This document shows positions 25,856 to 35,555 of a stretch of DNA of 64,000 nucleotides, piece after piece; positions within the stretch are counted from its first letter, which is position 1; every line of letters starts with the position of its first letter. Source of the stretch: Vaginimicrobium propionicum. Lineage in GTDB: Bacteria; Actinomycetota; Actinomycetes; Propionibacteriales; Propionibacteriaceae. Location of the stretch: assembly GCF_900155645.1 (NCBI RefSeq), contig NZ_LT706985.1:1-64000 (forward strand). Reading direction: 5' to 3'. The notes beneath the pieces are model-generated. The model was not told the DNA's origin. It ran no database searches and saw only the letters and a program-made list of their open reading frames with translations. The position numbers and the translations under genes were made by a program.

Positions 25856-26592
25856 TGGCCTCGACATTGATTACAAAGTCCGGGAGTACGACTCCCCATA
25901 AGGCAGCCACTTGCTCAACAGTAGCAAGAAAGATTCTTATGTCTTTGACTGGCCTTTGCCTTATCCTGTTTCTATTGATGCACGTCTTCGGAAATCTGAA
26001 GCTGCTGGTGCCTGACAGCGGAGCTGAGTTCGATGAATACTCGCACGCGTTGCGCACTTTCTTGTATCCGATTTTGCCTGAGAAGTTCTTCCTCTGGTGC
26101 TTCCGGTTGTTCCTGCTAGCTTGCGCGGTAATTCACATCCTATTTGCCGTCCAGCTAACCTTCCGCAACTTCACTGGTGGTAATCGGGTCAAATATCTTA
26201 AGACCCGCTATCTCGAGGGTAGCTTCGCAGCGCGCACTATGATCTGGTCGGGCATCATCATCTTCCTTGCCTTTATATTCCATCTTCTGCAGTTCACCAC
26301 TCAGACGATTCGGATTAACTACCCGGCAGGCGAAATGAATATCGCCCCGCACCTGCGTGTTGTAAATGCTTTCCAGCAGCCGTGGATGGTGATTTTCTAT
26401 GCCATCTTCGTTGGTCTGGTTTGCTTCCATATCTGGCACGGATTCTCCAGCGCCTTCACCACGCTTGGCCTTCGTTTGGGAGCAACTAGCTCCAAGGTTA
26501 TTCATGCGTGCGCTTGGATCGTTGCGCTGGCGTTATTCGTTGGCTTCATGCTTACGCCAATCCTGATCGCGACTGGAGTGATTTTCTCATGA
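25855..26592 (+). CDS. sdhC: succinate dehydrogenase/fumarate reductase cytochrome b558 subunit
   Basis: This membrane anchor of complex II has about 245 residues and five membrane spans, the single-subunit diheme b558 type. Heme-ligand candidates are His in [25 protein letters not shown] and CFHIWHGF. It transfers electrons between quinone and the SdhAB catalytic pair. I place the start at GTG 25855, matching the leaderless promoter; an in-frame ATG at 25813 would add 14 residues and lies upstream of the -10 box. The stop overlaps sdhA as ATGA. Confidence 0.9.
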   Translation: MASTLITKSGSTTPHKAATCSTVARKILMSLTGLCLILFLLMHVFGNLKLLVPDSGAEFDEYSHALRTFLYPILPEKFFLWCFRLFLLACAVIHILFAVQLTFRNFTGGNRVKYLKTRYLEGSFAARTMIWSGIIIFLAFIFHLLQFTTQTIRINYPAGEMNIAPHLRVVNAFQQPWMVIFYAIFVGLVCFHIWHGFSSAFTTLGLRLGATSSKVIHACAWIVALALFVGFMLTPILIATGVIFS

Positions 26593-28598
26593 CCGCTACT
26601 ATTCCCGCTGGTGACGAGCAATTCTACGAGCTCGGCGAAGAAATCCACGACACTAAAGCCGATACCAGCTTGCCGATTGCTCAGGTTTGGAAAGATCGAC
26701 AATTCCGTGCTGCGCTGGTCAACCCCGCCAACCGCCGCAAGATGACCATTATCGTTGTTGGTTCTGGTCTGGCTGGCGGTGCTGCCGCCGCCTCCCTTGG
26801 TGAAGCTGGTTATCACGTAAAGTGCTTCTGCTACCAAGACAGCCCACGGCGTGCTCACTCGATTGCTGCCCAAGGCGGTATTAACGCAGCTAAGAATTAC
26901 AAGAACGACAACGACTCGATTTACCGGCTGTTCTACGACACGGTAAAAGGTGGCGACTACCGCGCCCGCGAGACTAACGTTCACCGCTTAGCTGAAGTAT
27001 CAGCCAATATTATTGACCAATGCGTAGCTCAGGGCGTGCCATTCGCTCGTGACTACGGCGGCTTGCTTGATAACCGTTCTTTCGGCGGCGTTCAGGTGCA
27101 GCGTACTTTCTACGCTCGTGGCCAAACCGGCCAGCAGCTGTTGATTGGTGCCTATCAGGCGTTGGAGCGTCAGGTTGCTGAGGGAACTGTCGAAATGTTC
27201 TCGCGGCACGAGATGCTGGAGCTGATCGTTAAAGACGGACATGCTCGCGGCATTGTCGCTCGCGATATGGTAACCGGTGAAATGGACGCCTATACCGCTG
27301 ATGCAGTGGTGCTAGCCACTGGCGGTTATGGCAACGTATTCTTCCTGTCCACCAATGCGATGGGGTGTAATGCAACGGCTGTTTGGCGGGCACACCGCAA
27401 GGGTGCCTACTTTGGCAACCCGTGCTATACCCAGATCCACCCGACTTGTATTCCGCAGCACGGCACTAACCAGTCAAAACTGACGTTGATGTCCGAGTCT
27501 CTGCGTAATGACGGTCGAATCTGGGTGCCAAAGAAGGCTGAGGATTGCGATAAGGATCCGCGTCAGATTCCTGAAGAAGATCGCGATTACTACTTAGAGC
27601 GCATCTACCCATCCTTCGGCAACTTGGTGCCGCGCGATATCGCATCCAGACAAGCAAAGAACGTTTGCGATGAAGGACGCGGTGTAGGTCCGGTCGTTCC
27701 AGAGATCGGTCCAGATGGTAAGGAACGCCAGGTTCGTCGCGGTGTCTACCTTGACTTCGCAGAAGCCATCGGGCGGATGGGACGTAAAGCAGTTGAGGCT
27801 AAATACGGCAACCTCTTTGATATGTACAAGCAGATCACTGCTGACGATCCGTACGAAGTGCCAATGCGTATCTATCCAGCAGTTCACTACACCATGGGCG
27901 GTCTGTGGGTTGACTACGATCTAGAGACTACAATTCCGGGTCTGTTCTGCAGTGGCGAAGCCAACTTCTCTGATCACGGAGCTAACCGACTGGGTGCCTC
28001 GGCTCTAATGCAAGGGCTATCCGATGGGTATTTCGTGCTGCCTAATACCATTAACGATTACTTAGCTAAGTGTCACGAAGGTACGTTGCCTGCCGACGAT
28101 CCAGACGTTCAAGCAGCTTTGAAATCGGCTAAAGATCGCGTCACAAAGCTGATGGCTATTCAAGGTGATCGCACAGTTGATTCCATTCACAAGGAACTCG
28201 GTCACATCATGTGGGAATACTGCGGTATGGCGCGTAATGAGGCTGGTCTAAAGAAGGCGATCGGCATGATTCGCGCATTGCGTGAAGAGTTCTGGACCAA
28301 CGTCAAGGTGACTGGTAAGGCGGACGATCTTAACCAGGCGCTTGAACGCGCTGGTCGACTAGCCGACTTCCTTGAACTGGGCGAGTTGATGTGTGTTGAT
28401 GCACTACACCGCAGGGAGTCTTGCGGTGGCCACTTCCGTACTGAGCACCAGACTGAAGAAGGCGAGGCACTACGTCATGATGACGAATTCGCTTACGTGG
28501 CTGCCTGGGAATGGAAGGGGGCTGGCCAAAAGCCGGTCTTGCATAAAGAGCCGTTGATTTACAAGGCGATCGAGCTAAAGCAGAGGAGCTACAAGTGA
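26589..28598 (+). CDS. sdhA: succinate dehydrogenase/fumarate reductase flavoprotein subunit
   Basis: The catalytic flavoprotein of complex II, 669 residues. The FAD site [13 protein letters not shown] lies near 58, the covalent-FAD histidine is in [14 protein letters not shown] near 88, and substrate-site residues lie in [10 protein letters not shown] and [19 protein letters not shown]. The start is ATG 26589, overlapping the sdhC stop by four bases. This b558-linked type runs with menaquinone and can act as succinate oxidase or fumarate reductase; sequence alone does not decide. Confidence 0.95.
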   Translation: MTATIPAGDEQFYELGEEIHDTKADTSLPIAQVWKDRQFRAALVNPANRRKMTIIVVGSGLAGGAAAASLGEAGYHVKCFCYQDSPRRAHSIAAQGGINAAKNYKNDNDSIYRLFYDTVKGGDYRARETNVHRLAEVSANIIDQCVAQGVPFARDYGGLLDNRSFGGVQVQRTFYARGQTGQQLLIGAYQALERQVAEGTVEMFSRHEMLELIVKDGHARGIVARDMVTGEMDAYTADAVVLATGGYGNVFFLSTNAMGCNATAVWRAHRKGAYFGNPCYTQIHPTCIPQHGTNQSKLTLMSESLRNDGRIWVPKKAEDCDKDPRQIPEEDRDYYLERIYPSFGNLVPRDIASRQAKNVCDEGRGVGPVVPEIGPDGKERQVRRGVYLDFAEAIGRMGRKAVEAKYGNLFDMYKQITADDPYEVPMRIYPAVHYTMGGLWVDYDLETTIPGLFCSGEANFSDHGANRLGASALMQGLSDGYFVLPNTINDYLAKCHEGTLPADDPDVQAALKSAKDRVTKLMAIQGDRTVDSIHKELGHIMWEYCGMARNEAGLKKAIGMIRALREEFWTNVKVTGKADDLNQALERAGRLADFLELGELMCVDALHRRESCGGHFRTEHQTEEGEALRHDDEFAYVAAWEWKGAGQKPVLHKEPLIYKAIELKQRSYK

Positions 28599-29356
28599 GA
28601 CTTCATCTAAAGGTTTGGCGACAGGCTCGGGGCGCATCTGACGGTCGCCTGGAGGACTATGACATCGACAATATCTCCGAAGACATGAGCTTTTTGGAGA
28701 TGCTTGATCAGTTGAATGAGGAACTGACTGCCAAGGGCATAGAGCCGGTCGTCTTTGATTCTGACTGCCGCGAAGGTATTTGCGGCACTTGCGGCATGGT
28801 GATTAACGGTACTCCGCATGGTCGTGCCGCATCGCCAGTTCGCACCACCACCTGCCAGCTGCATATGCGTTCATTCAAAGATGGTGACACCATCACGATT
28901 GAGCCGTGGCGGGCTGGAGCCTTCCCGATTATCAAAGATTTAATCGTGGACCGTACAGCATTAGATCGCATTATTCAGGCTGGTGGTTTCATTTCCGTCA
29001 ACACTGGTGCTGCCCCAGATGCGCACGCTAACGCAATCCCGAAGATCAAGGCCGACAAGGCTTTTGACAACGCTACATGCATTGGCTGTGGTGCTTGTGT
29101 GGCTGCCTGCCCGAACTCTTCGGCAATGCTGTTCACCTCGGCTAAAGTCACTCACCTGGCTAATCTGCCTCAAGGCGAGCCGGAGCGTTTCCTGCGCGTT
29201 AAGGGAATGGTTGGCCAGCATGATGCGGAAGGTTTCGGATCGTGCTCTAATATCGGCGAATGCGCTGCGGTTTGCCCGAAGGGTATCCCGCTAGAGTCGA
29301 TTGGTCAGCTAAACCGTGACCTTTGGCATTCCTTGTTCAAAGCTGACGGTAAGTAA
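28595..29356 (+). CDS. sdhB: succinate dehydrogenase/fumarate reductase iron-sulfur subunit
   Basis: The 253-residue electron-transfer subunit has the 2Fe-2S ligands [10 protein letters not shown] near residue 58, the ferredoxin motif [13 protein letters not shown] near 162, and [15 protein letters not shown] near 216 for the second and third clusters. The start GTG 28595 overlaps the sdhA stop. It ends the sdhCAB operon, closed by a strong terminator at 29371. Confidence 0.95.
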   Translation: MRLHLKVWRQARGASDGRLEDYDIDNISEDMSFLEMLDQLNEELTAKGIEPVVFDSDCREGICGTCGMVINGTPHGRAASPVRTTTCQLHMRSFKDGDTITIEPWRAGAFPIIKDLIVDRTALDRIIQAGGFISVNTGAAPDAHANAIPKIKADKAFDNATCIGCGACVAACPNSSAMLFTSAKVTHLANLPQGEPERFLRVKGMVGQHDAEGFGSCSNIGECAAVCPKGIPLESIGQLNRDLWHSLFKADGK

Positions 29357-29370
29357 ACCTGATCTAATTC

Positions 29371-29407
29371 GCTGCGGGGTGTCGGTTGGCGCCCCGCAGC
29401 ATTTTTT
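29371..29407 (+). terminator. terminator after sdhCAB
   Basis: GCTGCGGGG (29371-29379) pairs with CCCCGCAGC (29392-29400), a perfect nine-base stem, followed by ATTTTTT. This is a textbook intrinsic terminator that isolates sdhCAB from rplS. Confidence 0.9.
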
Positions 29408-29466
29408 CGGTTTACCCGAATTTTGGCGCTGAGAGTAAAGTGTGCGAAAATATTTCTTCGGGTAAA

Positions 29467-29499
29467 GGCTTGACCCTGCCACAGGGGGAAAGTCAAGCC
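29467..29499 (+). promoter_or_regulatory. hairpin in the rplS leader
   Basis: GGCTTGAC (29467-29474) pairs with GTCAAGCC (29492-29499), with an inner CCTG/CAGG helix at 29475-29485. It lies about 60 bases before the rplS start and has no T-run, so it may be a ribosomal-protein leader (autoregulation) or a transcript-stabilising structure. Confidence 0.45.
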
Positions 29500-29558
29500 C
29501 ACGCCCGCCAATAAACCACTACCGCGAGGTGACCTGTGGCACCCACGAGGATTACAAC

Positions 29559-29906
29559 ATGAAGACCAAGCTGATTCGTGAGCTCGACGAAGCTCAGATG
29601 AAGTCCGACCTGCCTGAGTTCCGCGCCGGTGATTCGGTTCGCGTACACGTTAAGGTCGTTGAAGGTAGTAAATCTCGTATCCAGGTTTTTGCTGGCGTTG
29701 TTATCGCCAAATCTGGCTCTGGTTTGCAAGAGGCATTTACCGTCCGAAAGGTTTCTTACGGCACTGGTATTGAGCGTACCTTCCCGCTACATTCACCAAT
29801 CATCGACAAGATTGAGGTTGAACGTCGCGGTCATGTGCGTCGCGCCAAGCTCTACTACTTGCGTGACCGCCATGGAAAGGCTGCCAAGATTAAAGAAAAG
29901 CGCTAA
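29559..29906 (+). CDS. rplS: 50S ribosomal protein L19
   Basis: The 115-residue protein contains the L19 blocks [28 protein letters not shown] and [22 protein letters not shown], ending [23 protein letters not shown] place the start at ATG 29559 with acgagg eight bases upstream; an earlier in-frame start at 29529 adds ten residues unlike L19. It is separated from trmD by the inserted sdhCAB operon. Confidence 0.95.
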   Translation: MKTKLIRELDEAQMKSDLPEFRAGDSVRVHVKVVEGSKSRIQVFAGVVIAKSGSGLQEAFTVRKVSYGTGIERTFPLHSPIIDKIEVERRGHVRRAKLYYLRDRHGKAAKIKEKR

Positions 29907-29925
29907 TTTTAATAGCTTTCTAACG

Positions 29926-29962
29926 CGCCCGCCCCACAATATTTGGGGTGGGCGTTTTGTTT
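29926..29962 (+). terminator. terminator after rplS
   Basis: CGCCCGCCCCA (29926-29936) pairs with TGGGGTGGGCG (29944-29954) with one G-T pair, followed by TTTTGTTTTT. Confidence 0.92.
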
Positions 29963-30001
29963 TTGGGAAATATGCCTTGGGTTGGTTGTTGGCTGAACGG
30001 C

Positions 30002-30014
30002 TAAACTGAATGAG
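30002..30014 (+). promoter_or_regulatory. -10 box for a probable leaderless aldo/keto reductase mRNA
   Basis: TAAACT at 30002-30007 is followed by six bases and GTG 30014, with no Shine-Dalgarno sequence. Confidence 0.4.
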
Positions 30015-30808
30015 TGGATATTCCTCAGCTTGGATTTGGTACCTATAAAATCCCTCCCGCTAACGCTTATCAAGCGGTACGTGACGCCTTAGAAGTTGGT
30101 TACCGACATATCGACACTGCGCAAATGTACGGTAATGAGGCTGAAGTCGGTCAGGCCATCGCCGATAGTGGTATTGACCGCGACGCCATCTTCATCACTA
30201 CGAAGTTGAATAACCCGTACCATGAGCCAGACGCGGCGCGAGAAACATTTGCTAAGAGTCTAGAGAAACTGCAATTAGATGAGGTTGATCTATTTCTGAT
30301 TCACTGGCCAATGGCCAAAACCACTGATTATGTGGCTACCTGGCGCACCCTACTTGAGTTCGCCGCCGATGGTCGTGCCAGGGCAGTAGGGGTGTCTAAC
30401 TTCGAGCCTAAACACTTAAACCGCATTATTGATGCTACTGGCGTTGTGCCAGCCGTAAATCAAATTGAACTCCACCCCTATCTCCAACAACGTGAACTAG
30501 TTGCCGTCAATCAGCAGTTAGGCATAGTCACCGAATCGTGGTCGCCTTTGGCGCGTGGCAAAATCATCACGGATCCACTGATTAGAAGTATCGGCGACGA
30601 AATCTCTCGAACGCCCGCTCAAGTAGTGATTCGTTGGCACTTGCAGCATGGCTACGTGGTTTTCCCGAAATCGCTGCATCGCGAACGGATGGTCGAAAAC
30701 TTCAATGTATTCGATTTTGAATTAAGTCCAGAGCAAATGGAAAGAATTGATTCTTTGGAGTGCAATGGACGTGTTGGCTCTCACCCTGATCAGATGGAAC
30801 TGTCCTGA
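30014..30808 (+). CDS. aldo/keto reductase
   Basis: The 264-residue NADPH-dependent reductase has the catalytic tetrad in HIDTAQMYGNE (Asp and Tyr), FITTKLNN (Lys) and LIHWP (His), plus GVSNFEPKHL and the C-terminal cofactor motif VVFPKSLHRERMVEN. It resembles the 2,5-diketo-gluconate reductase or methylglyoxal reductase group, but the substrate cannot be fixed from sequence. It stands alone between two ends: a terminator on the left and a new promoter for PFOR on the right. Confidence 0.9.
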   Translation: MDIPQLGFGTYKIPPANAYQAVRDALEVGYRHIDTAQMYGNEAEVGQAIADSGIDRDAIFITTKLNNPYHEPDAARETFAKSLEKLQLDEVDLFLIHWPMAKTTDYVATWRTLLEFAADGRARAVGVSNFEPKHLNRIIDATGVVPAVNQIELHPYLQQRELVAVNQQLGIVTESWSPLARGKIITDPLIRSIGDEISRTPAQVVIRWHLQHGYVVFPKSLHRERMVENFNVFDFELSPEQMERIDSLECNGRVGSHPDQMELS

Positions 30809-30874
30809 CAATCTCTCTTAGTAATTTCAAGTAATTTAGGTAGTTTGCAAAATTGTTGCTTGGCTAGTGGGCGG

Positions 30875-30903
30875 TTGGAAAAGCCCGTTGCTTAGCTGAT
30901 ACT
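30875..30903 (+). promoter_or_regulatory. candidate promoter for the PFOR gene
   Basis: TTGGAA at 30875-30880 and GATACT at 30898-30903 are 17 bases apart, placing transcription start near 30910, followed by AAGGAAGG and ATG 30928. Confidence 0.5.
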
Positions 30904-30927
30904 GGAGTCTGAACAAGGAAGGTGGAC

Positions 30928-33900
30928 ATGGGGCAGGCAAATTGGGCAACTATGGATGGCAATGAGGCAGCAGCTAGGGTTGCTCATTGGCTAAGCGAAG
31001 TCATCGCCATCTACCCAATCACCCCATCGTCGCCGATGGCGGAACTGTCTGATGCCTGGTCTGCTGGCGGGAGAAAAAACATTTGGGGTGGGGTGCCTGA
31101 AGTTGTTCAGCTGCAGTCTGAGGCTGGTGCTGCTGGCGCCTTGCATGGTGCGGTTACCAAAGGTGTGTTAGCTACCACCTTCACTGCCTCTCAAGGGCTG
31201 CTGTTGATGATTCCTAACATGTATAAAATTGCTGGCGAGCTAACTCCGGCGGTAATTCATGTGGCAGCTCGCAGCGTGGCAACCCATGCGTTGTCTATTT
31301 TTGGTGATCATTCAGACGTTATGGGAGTGCGCCAAACGGGCTGGGCGATGCTATCTTCCACCAACGTCCAAGAAGCCCAAGACCTAGCCTTGATAGCCCA
31401 CGCTGCAACCCTGCGCACTAGGGTGCCATTTTTGCATTTCTTTGACGGTTTCCGCACTTCACACGAAGAAAACAAGATTCAGTTGCTGTCCGAATCTGAC
31501 GTTCGTGCCCTGATTAGAGAAGATGACGTGGCGGCTCACCGAGCGCGCGGTTTGACCCCGGACGCGCCAAAAATTCGTGGTACCGCCCAAAATCCGGATA
31601 CTTTTTTCCAAGCCAGAGAAGCGGCGAATCCTTTCTATGATGCAGTGATACCAACTATCAGCGAAATCATGGACGAATTTGCTGACCAGATTGGCCGACG
31701 CTACAACATTGTTGAATACTACGGCGCACCCAACGCTGAACGGGTAATTATCGTCCTTGGCTCGGCATGGGCTACCACTAAACAAGCTGTCGATGATTTG
31801 AATCGTTGCGGCGAAAAGGTTGGGGTAGCCACCTTGCGGGTCTATCGACCGTTCCCGGTAGCCGAATTGGTTCAAGCGCTGCCCAAAACTACCAAATCAA
31901 TTGCTGTCCTAGATCGCACTAAGGAACCAGGAAGTGTTGGTGAGCCGCTATTTAGCGATGTGGCGGCAGCCTTAGTTGGTCAAGTGGATCATTTCGAACA
32001 GTTGCCGCGCATTATTGGTGGTCGGTACGGCTTGTCATCGAAGGAATATACGCCCGCAATGGCGGCTGCTGTTTTTGCCGAATTAGCGGCGCTCAAGCCT
32101 AAGCCGCGCTTCAGTGTTGGCATTAAGGATGATGTCACCAATTTGTCGTTGCCAGTGGATACAAACTTCCATGCCAGTAGCGATGACGATGTACTTAAGG
32201 CAGTTTTTTTCGGCTTAGGTTCGGACGGCACGGTTGGAGCCGCGAAAAATACCGTCAAAATTATCGGAGCCGACAAGGGGAGGTTCGCTCAAGGCTACTT
32301 CGTTTATGATTCGCGTAAATCTGGGGCAACAACGATAAGTCACCTGCGTTTCGGTGACCATTCGATAGATGCGCCCTATCTGATTGACCAGGCAGATTTT
32401 GTTGCCGTTCACCAATTTGAGCTGCTAACTCAAATGAAAACCCTAGATATCGCTAAACCGGGGGCAACAGTAGTGCTGAACTCGCCATTTGGGTCTGGCA
32501 CCTGGGCGCAGCTACCAAGCGATATTCAAGAGCTAATTCTTAAGCGCCATCTAAAGGTGTACACGATTGACGCTAGTCAAGTAGCTCGAGACGCAGGTAT
32601 GGGCAAACGGATAAATACTGTCATGCAGCCCTGCTTCTTTTATTTATCTGGGGTGGTTGCTCGAGAAGAAGCGATAGGGCGGATTAAGGAATCTGTTGAA
32701 AAAACCTATGGGCGCAGAGGTCGCACGATAGTTGAACGGAACTTTGCGGCTATCGACGCTGCAATTCCAGGGCTGCACGAGCTAGAGATAACAGATACCA
32801 GCTCGCAAATACCCAGGATGTCTGGGGTGCCCGACACCGCTAGCGATTTGGTACGGCAAGTGACTGGCGTCATGTTACGCGGCGAAGGAGACTTGCTGCC
32901 AGTTTCCGCGTTACCGCCGGACGGTACTTGGCCGAGTGGGACAACAAAATATGAAAAACGCGGAATCGCCTATGAGATCCCCATCTGGGATGAGAGCCTG
33001 TGTATTGACTGCGGAAAATGTGCGATGGTGTGCCCACATGCAGCTATTCGGGTAAAAATTGCCCCAAATGAACTGTTAAGTGATGCACCAACAACCTTTA
33101 AACACAAAGATTTCAAAGACCGCAAACTTAAAGACCACCAGTATCTTGTTCAAGTTGCTCCCGATGATTGCACTGGCTGCGGTATCTGTGTAGAAGTCTG
33201 TCCGGCGCGTTCGCGTAGTGTCGCTAAACACAAAGCGATAAATATGGAAAATCGGCTAGCCCATCTTGATGCTGAGCGGAAAAATTTTGACTATTTCGAT
33301 CGGCTTCCAGAGGTTGATAGAGATTCGGTGCGTCACGATCAAGTCAAGGGGGCATCCCTATTGCAGCCCCTCTTCGAGTTCTCTTCGGCTTGTTCGGGGT
33401 GCGGAGAAACACCTTATATCCGCGTTTTAACGCAACTATTTGGTGACCGACTGCTGATAGCTAACGCCACTGGATGCTCATCCATTTACGGCGGAAACCT
33501 TCCGACAACGCCTTATACGACCAATTCTGCCGGACGCGGACCGGCATGGTCTAATTCGCTGTTCGAAGATAATGCGGAATTCGGCTTAGGCATGCGACTG
33601 GCCTTCGAGCAACAAAATAGTGAAGCTAAAAGGTTAGTGTCTGAGTTAGCTGAGCGGTTGGATGGAGATCTAGCCGCCGAATTATTGGCCAGCGATCAAT
33701 CAGATGAGGCGGGTATAAAAGCTCAACGTCAGCGGGTCGAAACATTGCGTGCCCAGTTGGCAGGCATTGACGACGAGCGTGCCAGACGCCTAGAAACCCT
33801 TGCAAACGAGCTAGTAGATAAGTCTGTTTGGATAATCGGCGGCGATGGTTGGGCTTATGACATCGGCTCTTCCGGTCTAGATCACGTCCTAGGATCAGGA

Positions 33901-34485
33901 CGCAATATTAACGTTTTAGTGTTAGATACCGAGCTTTATTCAAATACTGGCGGTCAGTCATCTAAAGCTACTCCGAGAGCTGCCGTAGCTAAATTCGCTG
34001 CCTCCGGCAAGACATCGGCAAAGAAAGATCTGGGTATGATCGCTCAAGCCTACGGCAACGTCTATGTTGCTCAAGTGGCTATGGGTGCAAACCAACAGCA
34101 AACCGTGCGCGCACTCAATGAAGCTCAGGCATGGCAAGGCCCATCCCTAGTGATCGCTTATTCCACCTGTATCTCGCACGGCATTGACATGGAAACATCT
34201 ATGAGCCACCAGGAGCAGGCGGTGGCGACTGGTTATTGGCCGCTCTACCGTTTCCGTCCAAGCGCAGACGGTAAACCGTTGAAGATGGACTCTAAAGCAC
34301 CCACTGGTTCGGTTGGTGATTTTATGAGCAATGAAGCCAGATTCGCCATCTTACGGCGTACCAACCCGAAGAGGGCAGAACAATTGACGAGGCTCGCTCA
34401 GGCAGACGCTGACGAAAAATGGCGTTACTATTCTCAGCTAGCAGGTATTCAACGCACGCTACCCAGCGATGAAGGAGAATCATAG
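30928..34485 (+). CDS. nifJ: pyruvate:ferredoxin (flavodoxin) oxidoreductase
   Basis: This oxygen-sensitive enzyme converts pyruvate and CoA to acetyl-CoA, CO2 and reduced ferredoxin or flavodoxin. The single 1185-residue chain begins with domain I (GNEAAARVAHWLSEV and YPITPSSPMAE), carries two ferredoxin clusters CIDCGKCAMVCP near 692 and CTGCGICVEVCP near 749, the proximal-cluster motif CSGCGE near 823, and thiamine-diphosphate binding at GGDGWAYDIG...LDTELYSNTGGQ near 972. I choose ATG 30928 after AAGGAAGG over GTG 30922. It marks an anaerobic or facultative metabolism. The DHOD-like gene overlaps its stop. Confidence 0.95.
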   Translation: MGQANWATMDGNEAAARVAHWLSEVIAIYPITPSSPMAELSDAWSAGGRKNIWGGVPEVVQLQSEAGAAGALHGAVTKGVLATTFTASQGLLLMIPNMYKIAGELTPAVIHVAARSVATHALSIFGDHSDVMGVRQTGWAMLSSTNVQEAQDLALIAHAATLRTRVPFLHFFDGFRTSHEENKIQLLSESDVRALIREDDVAAHRARGLTPDAPKIRGTAQNPDTFFQAREAANPFYDAVIPTISEIMDEFADQIGRRYNIVEYYGAPNAERVIIVLGSAWATTKQAVDDLNRCGEKVGVATLRVYRPFPVAELVQALPKTTKSIAVLDRTKEPGSVGEPLFSDVAAALVGQVDHFEQLPRIIGGRYGLSSKEYTPAMAAAVFAELAALKPKPRFSVGIKDDVTNLSLPVDTNFHASSDDDVLKAVFFGLGSDGTVGAAKNTVKIIGADKGRFAQGYFVYDSRKSGATTISHLRFGDHSIDAPYLIDQADFVAVHQFELLTQMKTLDIAKPGATVVLNSPFGSGTWAQLPSDIQELILKRHLKVYTIDASQVARDAGMGKRINTVMQPCFFYLSGVVAREEAIGRIKESVEKTYGRRGRTIVERNFAAIDAAIPGLHELEITDTSSQIPRMSGVPDTASDLVRQVTGVMLRGEGDLLPVSALPPDGTWPSGTTKYEKRGIAYEIPIWDESLCIDCGKCAMVCPHAAIRVKIAPNELLSDAPTTFKHKDFKDRKLKDHQYLVQVAPDDCTGCGICVEVCPARSRSVAKHKAINMENRLAHLDAERKNFDYFDRLPEVDRDSVRHDQVKGASLLQPLFEFSSACSGCGETPYIRVLTQLFGDRLLIANATGCSSIYGGNLPTTPYTTNSAGRGPAWSNSLFEDNAEFGLGMRLAFEQQNSEAKRLVSELAERLDGDLAAELLASDQSDEAGIKAQRQRVETLRAQLAGIDDERARRLETLANELVDKSVWIIGGDGWAYDIGSSGLDHVLGSGRNINVLVLDTELYSNTGGQSSKATPRAAVAKFAASGKTSAKKDLGMIAQAYGNVYVAQVAMGANQQQTVRALNEAQAWQGPSLVIAYSTCISHGIDMETSMSHQEQAVATGYWPLYRFRPSADGKPLKMDSKAPTGSVGDFMSNEARFAILRRTNPKRAEQLTRLAQADADEKWRYYSQLAGIQRTLPSDEGES

Positions 34486-35486
34486 TGAGTTTAGATATTT
34501 CCACCACCTACCTGGGTCTGAGTCTAACTTCGCCATTGATCGCGTCCTGTTCCCCATTGACGGGTCAAATTGATTCCCTACTTGCCTTACAAGACAGTGG
34601 TGCTGGGGCAGTAGTGTTGCCCAGCCTCTTTGAAGAAGAGGTGGAGGCTGAAGAGATGGCTGCAGAAGATCTGTTAGCCATCGGTGAAGACCAAGCGGAG
34701 TTCGCATTCAGCCCGCTGGCTCCAGAAATTGATTTAGACGCTATTGGATCTGAGCGCGCCATCCAACTCGTTCGGGACGCCAAGGCTGCCCTCGATATTC
34801 CGGTCATCGCCTCGGTGAACGGTTATCGTCCCGGTGGGTGGGCGAAATATGCCAAGCTGCTAGCTGAGGCTGGGGCTGACGCTATCGAGTTAAACCTTTA
34901 CTCGGTGAATACTGACCCTGATCAGCGGGCAGATCAGGTGGAAGAAAGCTACCTAAAAGTGATTAGCGATGTTGCCGGCAGTGTTGACGTGCCGGTGAGT
35001 GTGAAACTTAGCCAGCATTTCACTGCGCTAGCTAATTTTGTACGTCGCACTCGTGAGGCAGGAGCTGGCGGGGTAGTGCTATTTAATAGGTTTTATGGTG
35101 CAGAAATTGATTTAGAGGATATGGAGATAGTCGCTAAACGGCGCTTGTCTAACTCGGACGAATTACGGTTCCCGCTGCGTTGGATAGGTATTCTGCGCTA
35201 CCAGAATCCAGGTCTGTCGCTTGCGGCAACCTCTGGTATCCATAGCGGGCAAGATGTGTTGAAAGCATTAGCCGCGGGCGCTGACGTAGCCTGCACTACT
35301 GCTGCCGTCCTAGTCGACGGGCCGACAAAGATAGCTGATTTATTGGCTGAGGTTAAGGCTTGGTTAGTTAGACGTGGCTATAAATCAACAGATGAATTGC
35401 GCGGGTCGATGAGTGCCGGAAACGCTCCTAACCCCGGCGCCTACGAGCGCGCCCAATACATGGACGTCATTCGCGCGCGGCCTTAA
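34485..35486 (+). CDS. dihydroorotate dehydrogenase-like flavoprotein
   Basis: The 333-residue TIM-barrel protein resembles class 1 dihydroorotate dehydrogenases (LSLTSPLIASCSPLTG, IPVIASVNGY, VPVSVKLSQHF, GIHSGQDVLKALAAGADV). The usual NLSCPN substrate loop is replaced by NLYSVNTD, so it is unlikely to be the true PyrD. A DHOD-like gene next to nifJ occurs in several anaerobes, which suggests a redox partner role, but this is inference. GTG 34485 overlaps the nifJ stop as TAGTG, implying co-translation. Confidence 0.85.
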   Translation: MSLDISTTYLGLSLTSPLIASCSPLTGQIDSLLALQDSGAGAVVLPSLFEEEVEAEEMAAEDLLAIGEDQAEFAFSPLAPEIDLDAIGSERAIQLVRDAKAALDIPVIASVNGYRPGGWAKYAKLLAEAGADAIELNLYSVNTDPDQRADQVEESYLKVISDVAGSVDVPVSVKLSQHFTALANFVRRTREAGAGGVVLFNRFYGAEIDLEDMEIVAKRRLSNSDELRFPLRWIGILRYQNPGLSLAATSGIHSGQDVLKALAAGADVACTTAAVLVDGPTKIADLLAEVKAWLVRRGYKSTDELRGSMSAGNAPNPGAYERAQYMDVIRARP

Positions 35487-35505
35487 AAAGACAGCTCAAA
35501 AGCAG

Positions 35506-35534
35506 TTGAGCGGATGAGTATCTCACCCGCTCAA
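35506..35534. terminator. hairpin between convergent genes
   Basis: TTGAGCGGATGAG (35506-35518) pairs with CTCACCCGCTCAA (35522-35534) with one mismatch and a TAT loop. It sits between the convergent DHOD-like and carboxylase genes and probably terminates both, though neither side has a long T-run. Confidence 0.65.
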
Positions 35535-35555
35535 ATGCTTAACTATCTGAGTTGT

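Noticed and set aside
26508-26588. A longer SdhA start inside sdhC
   Set aside because: The ATGA overlap at 26589 gives the family N-terminus; the extension is an sdhC shadow.
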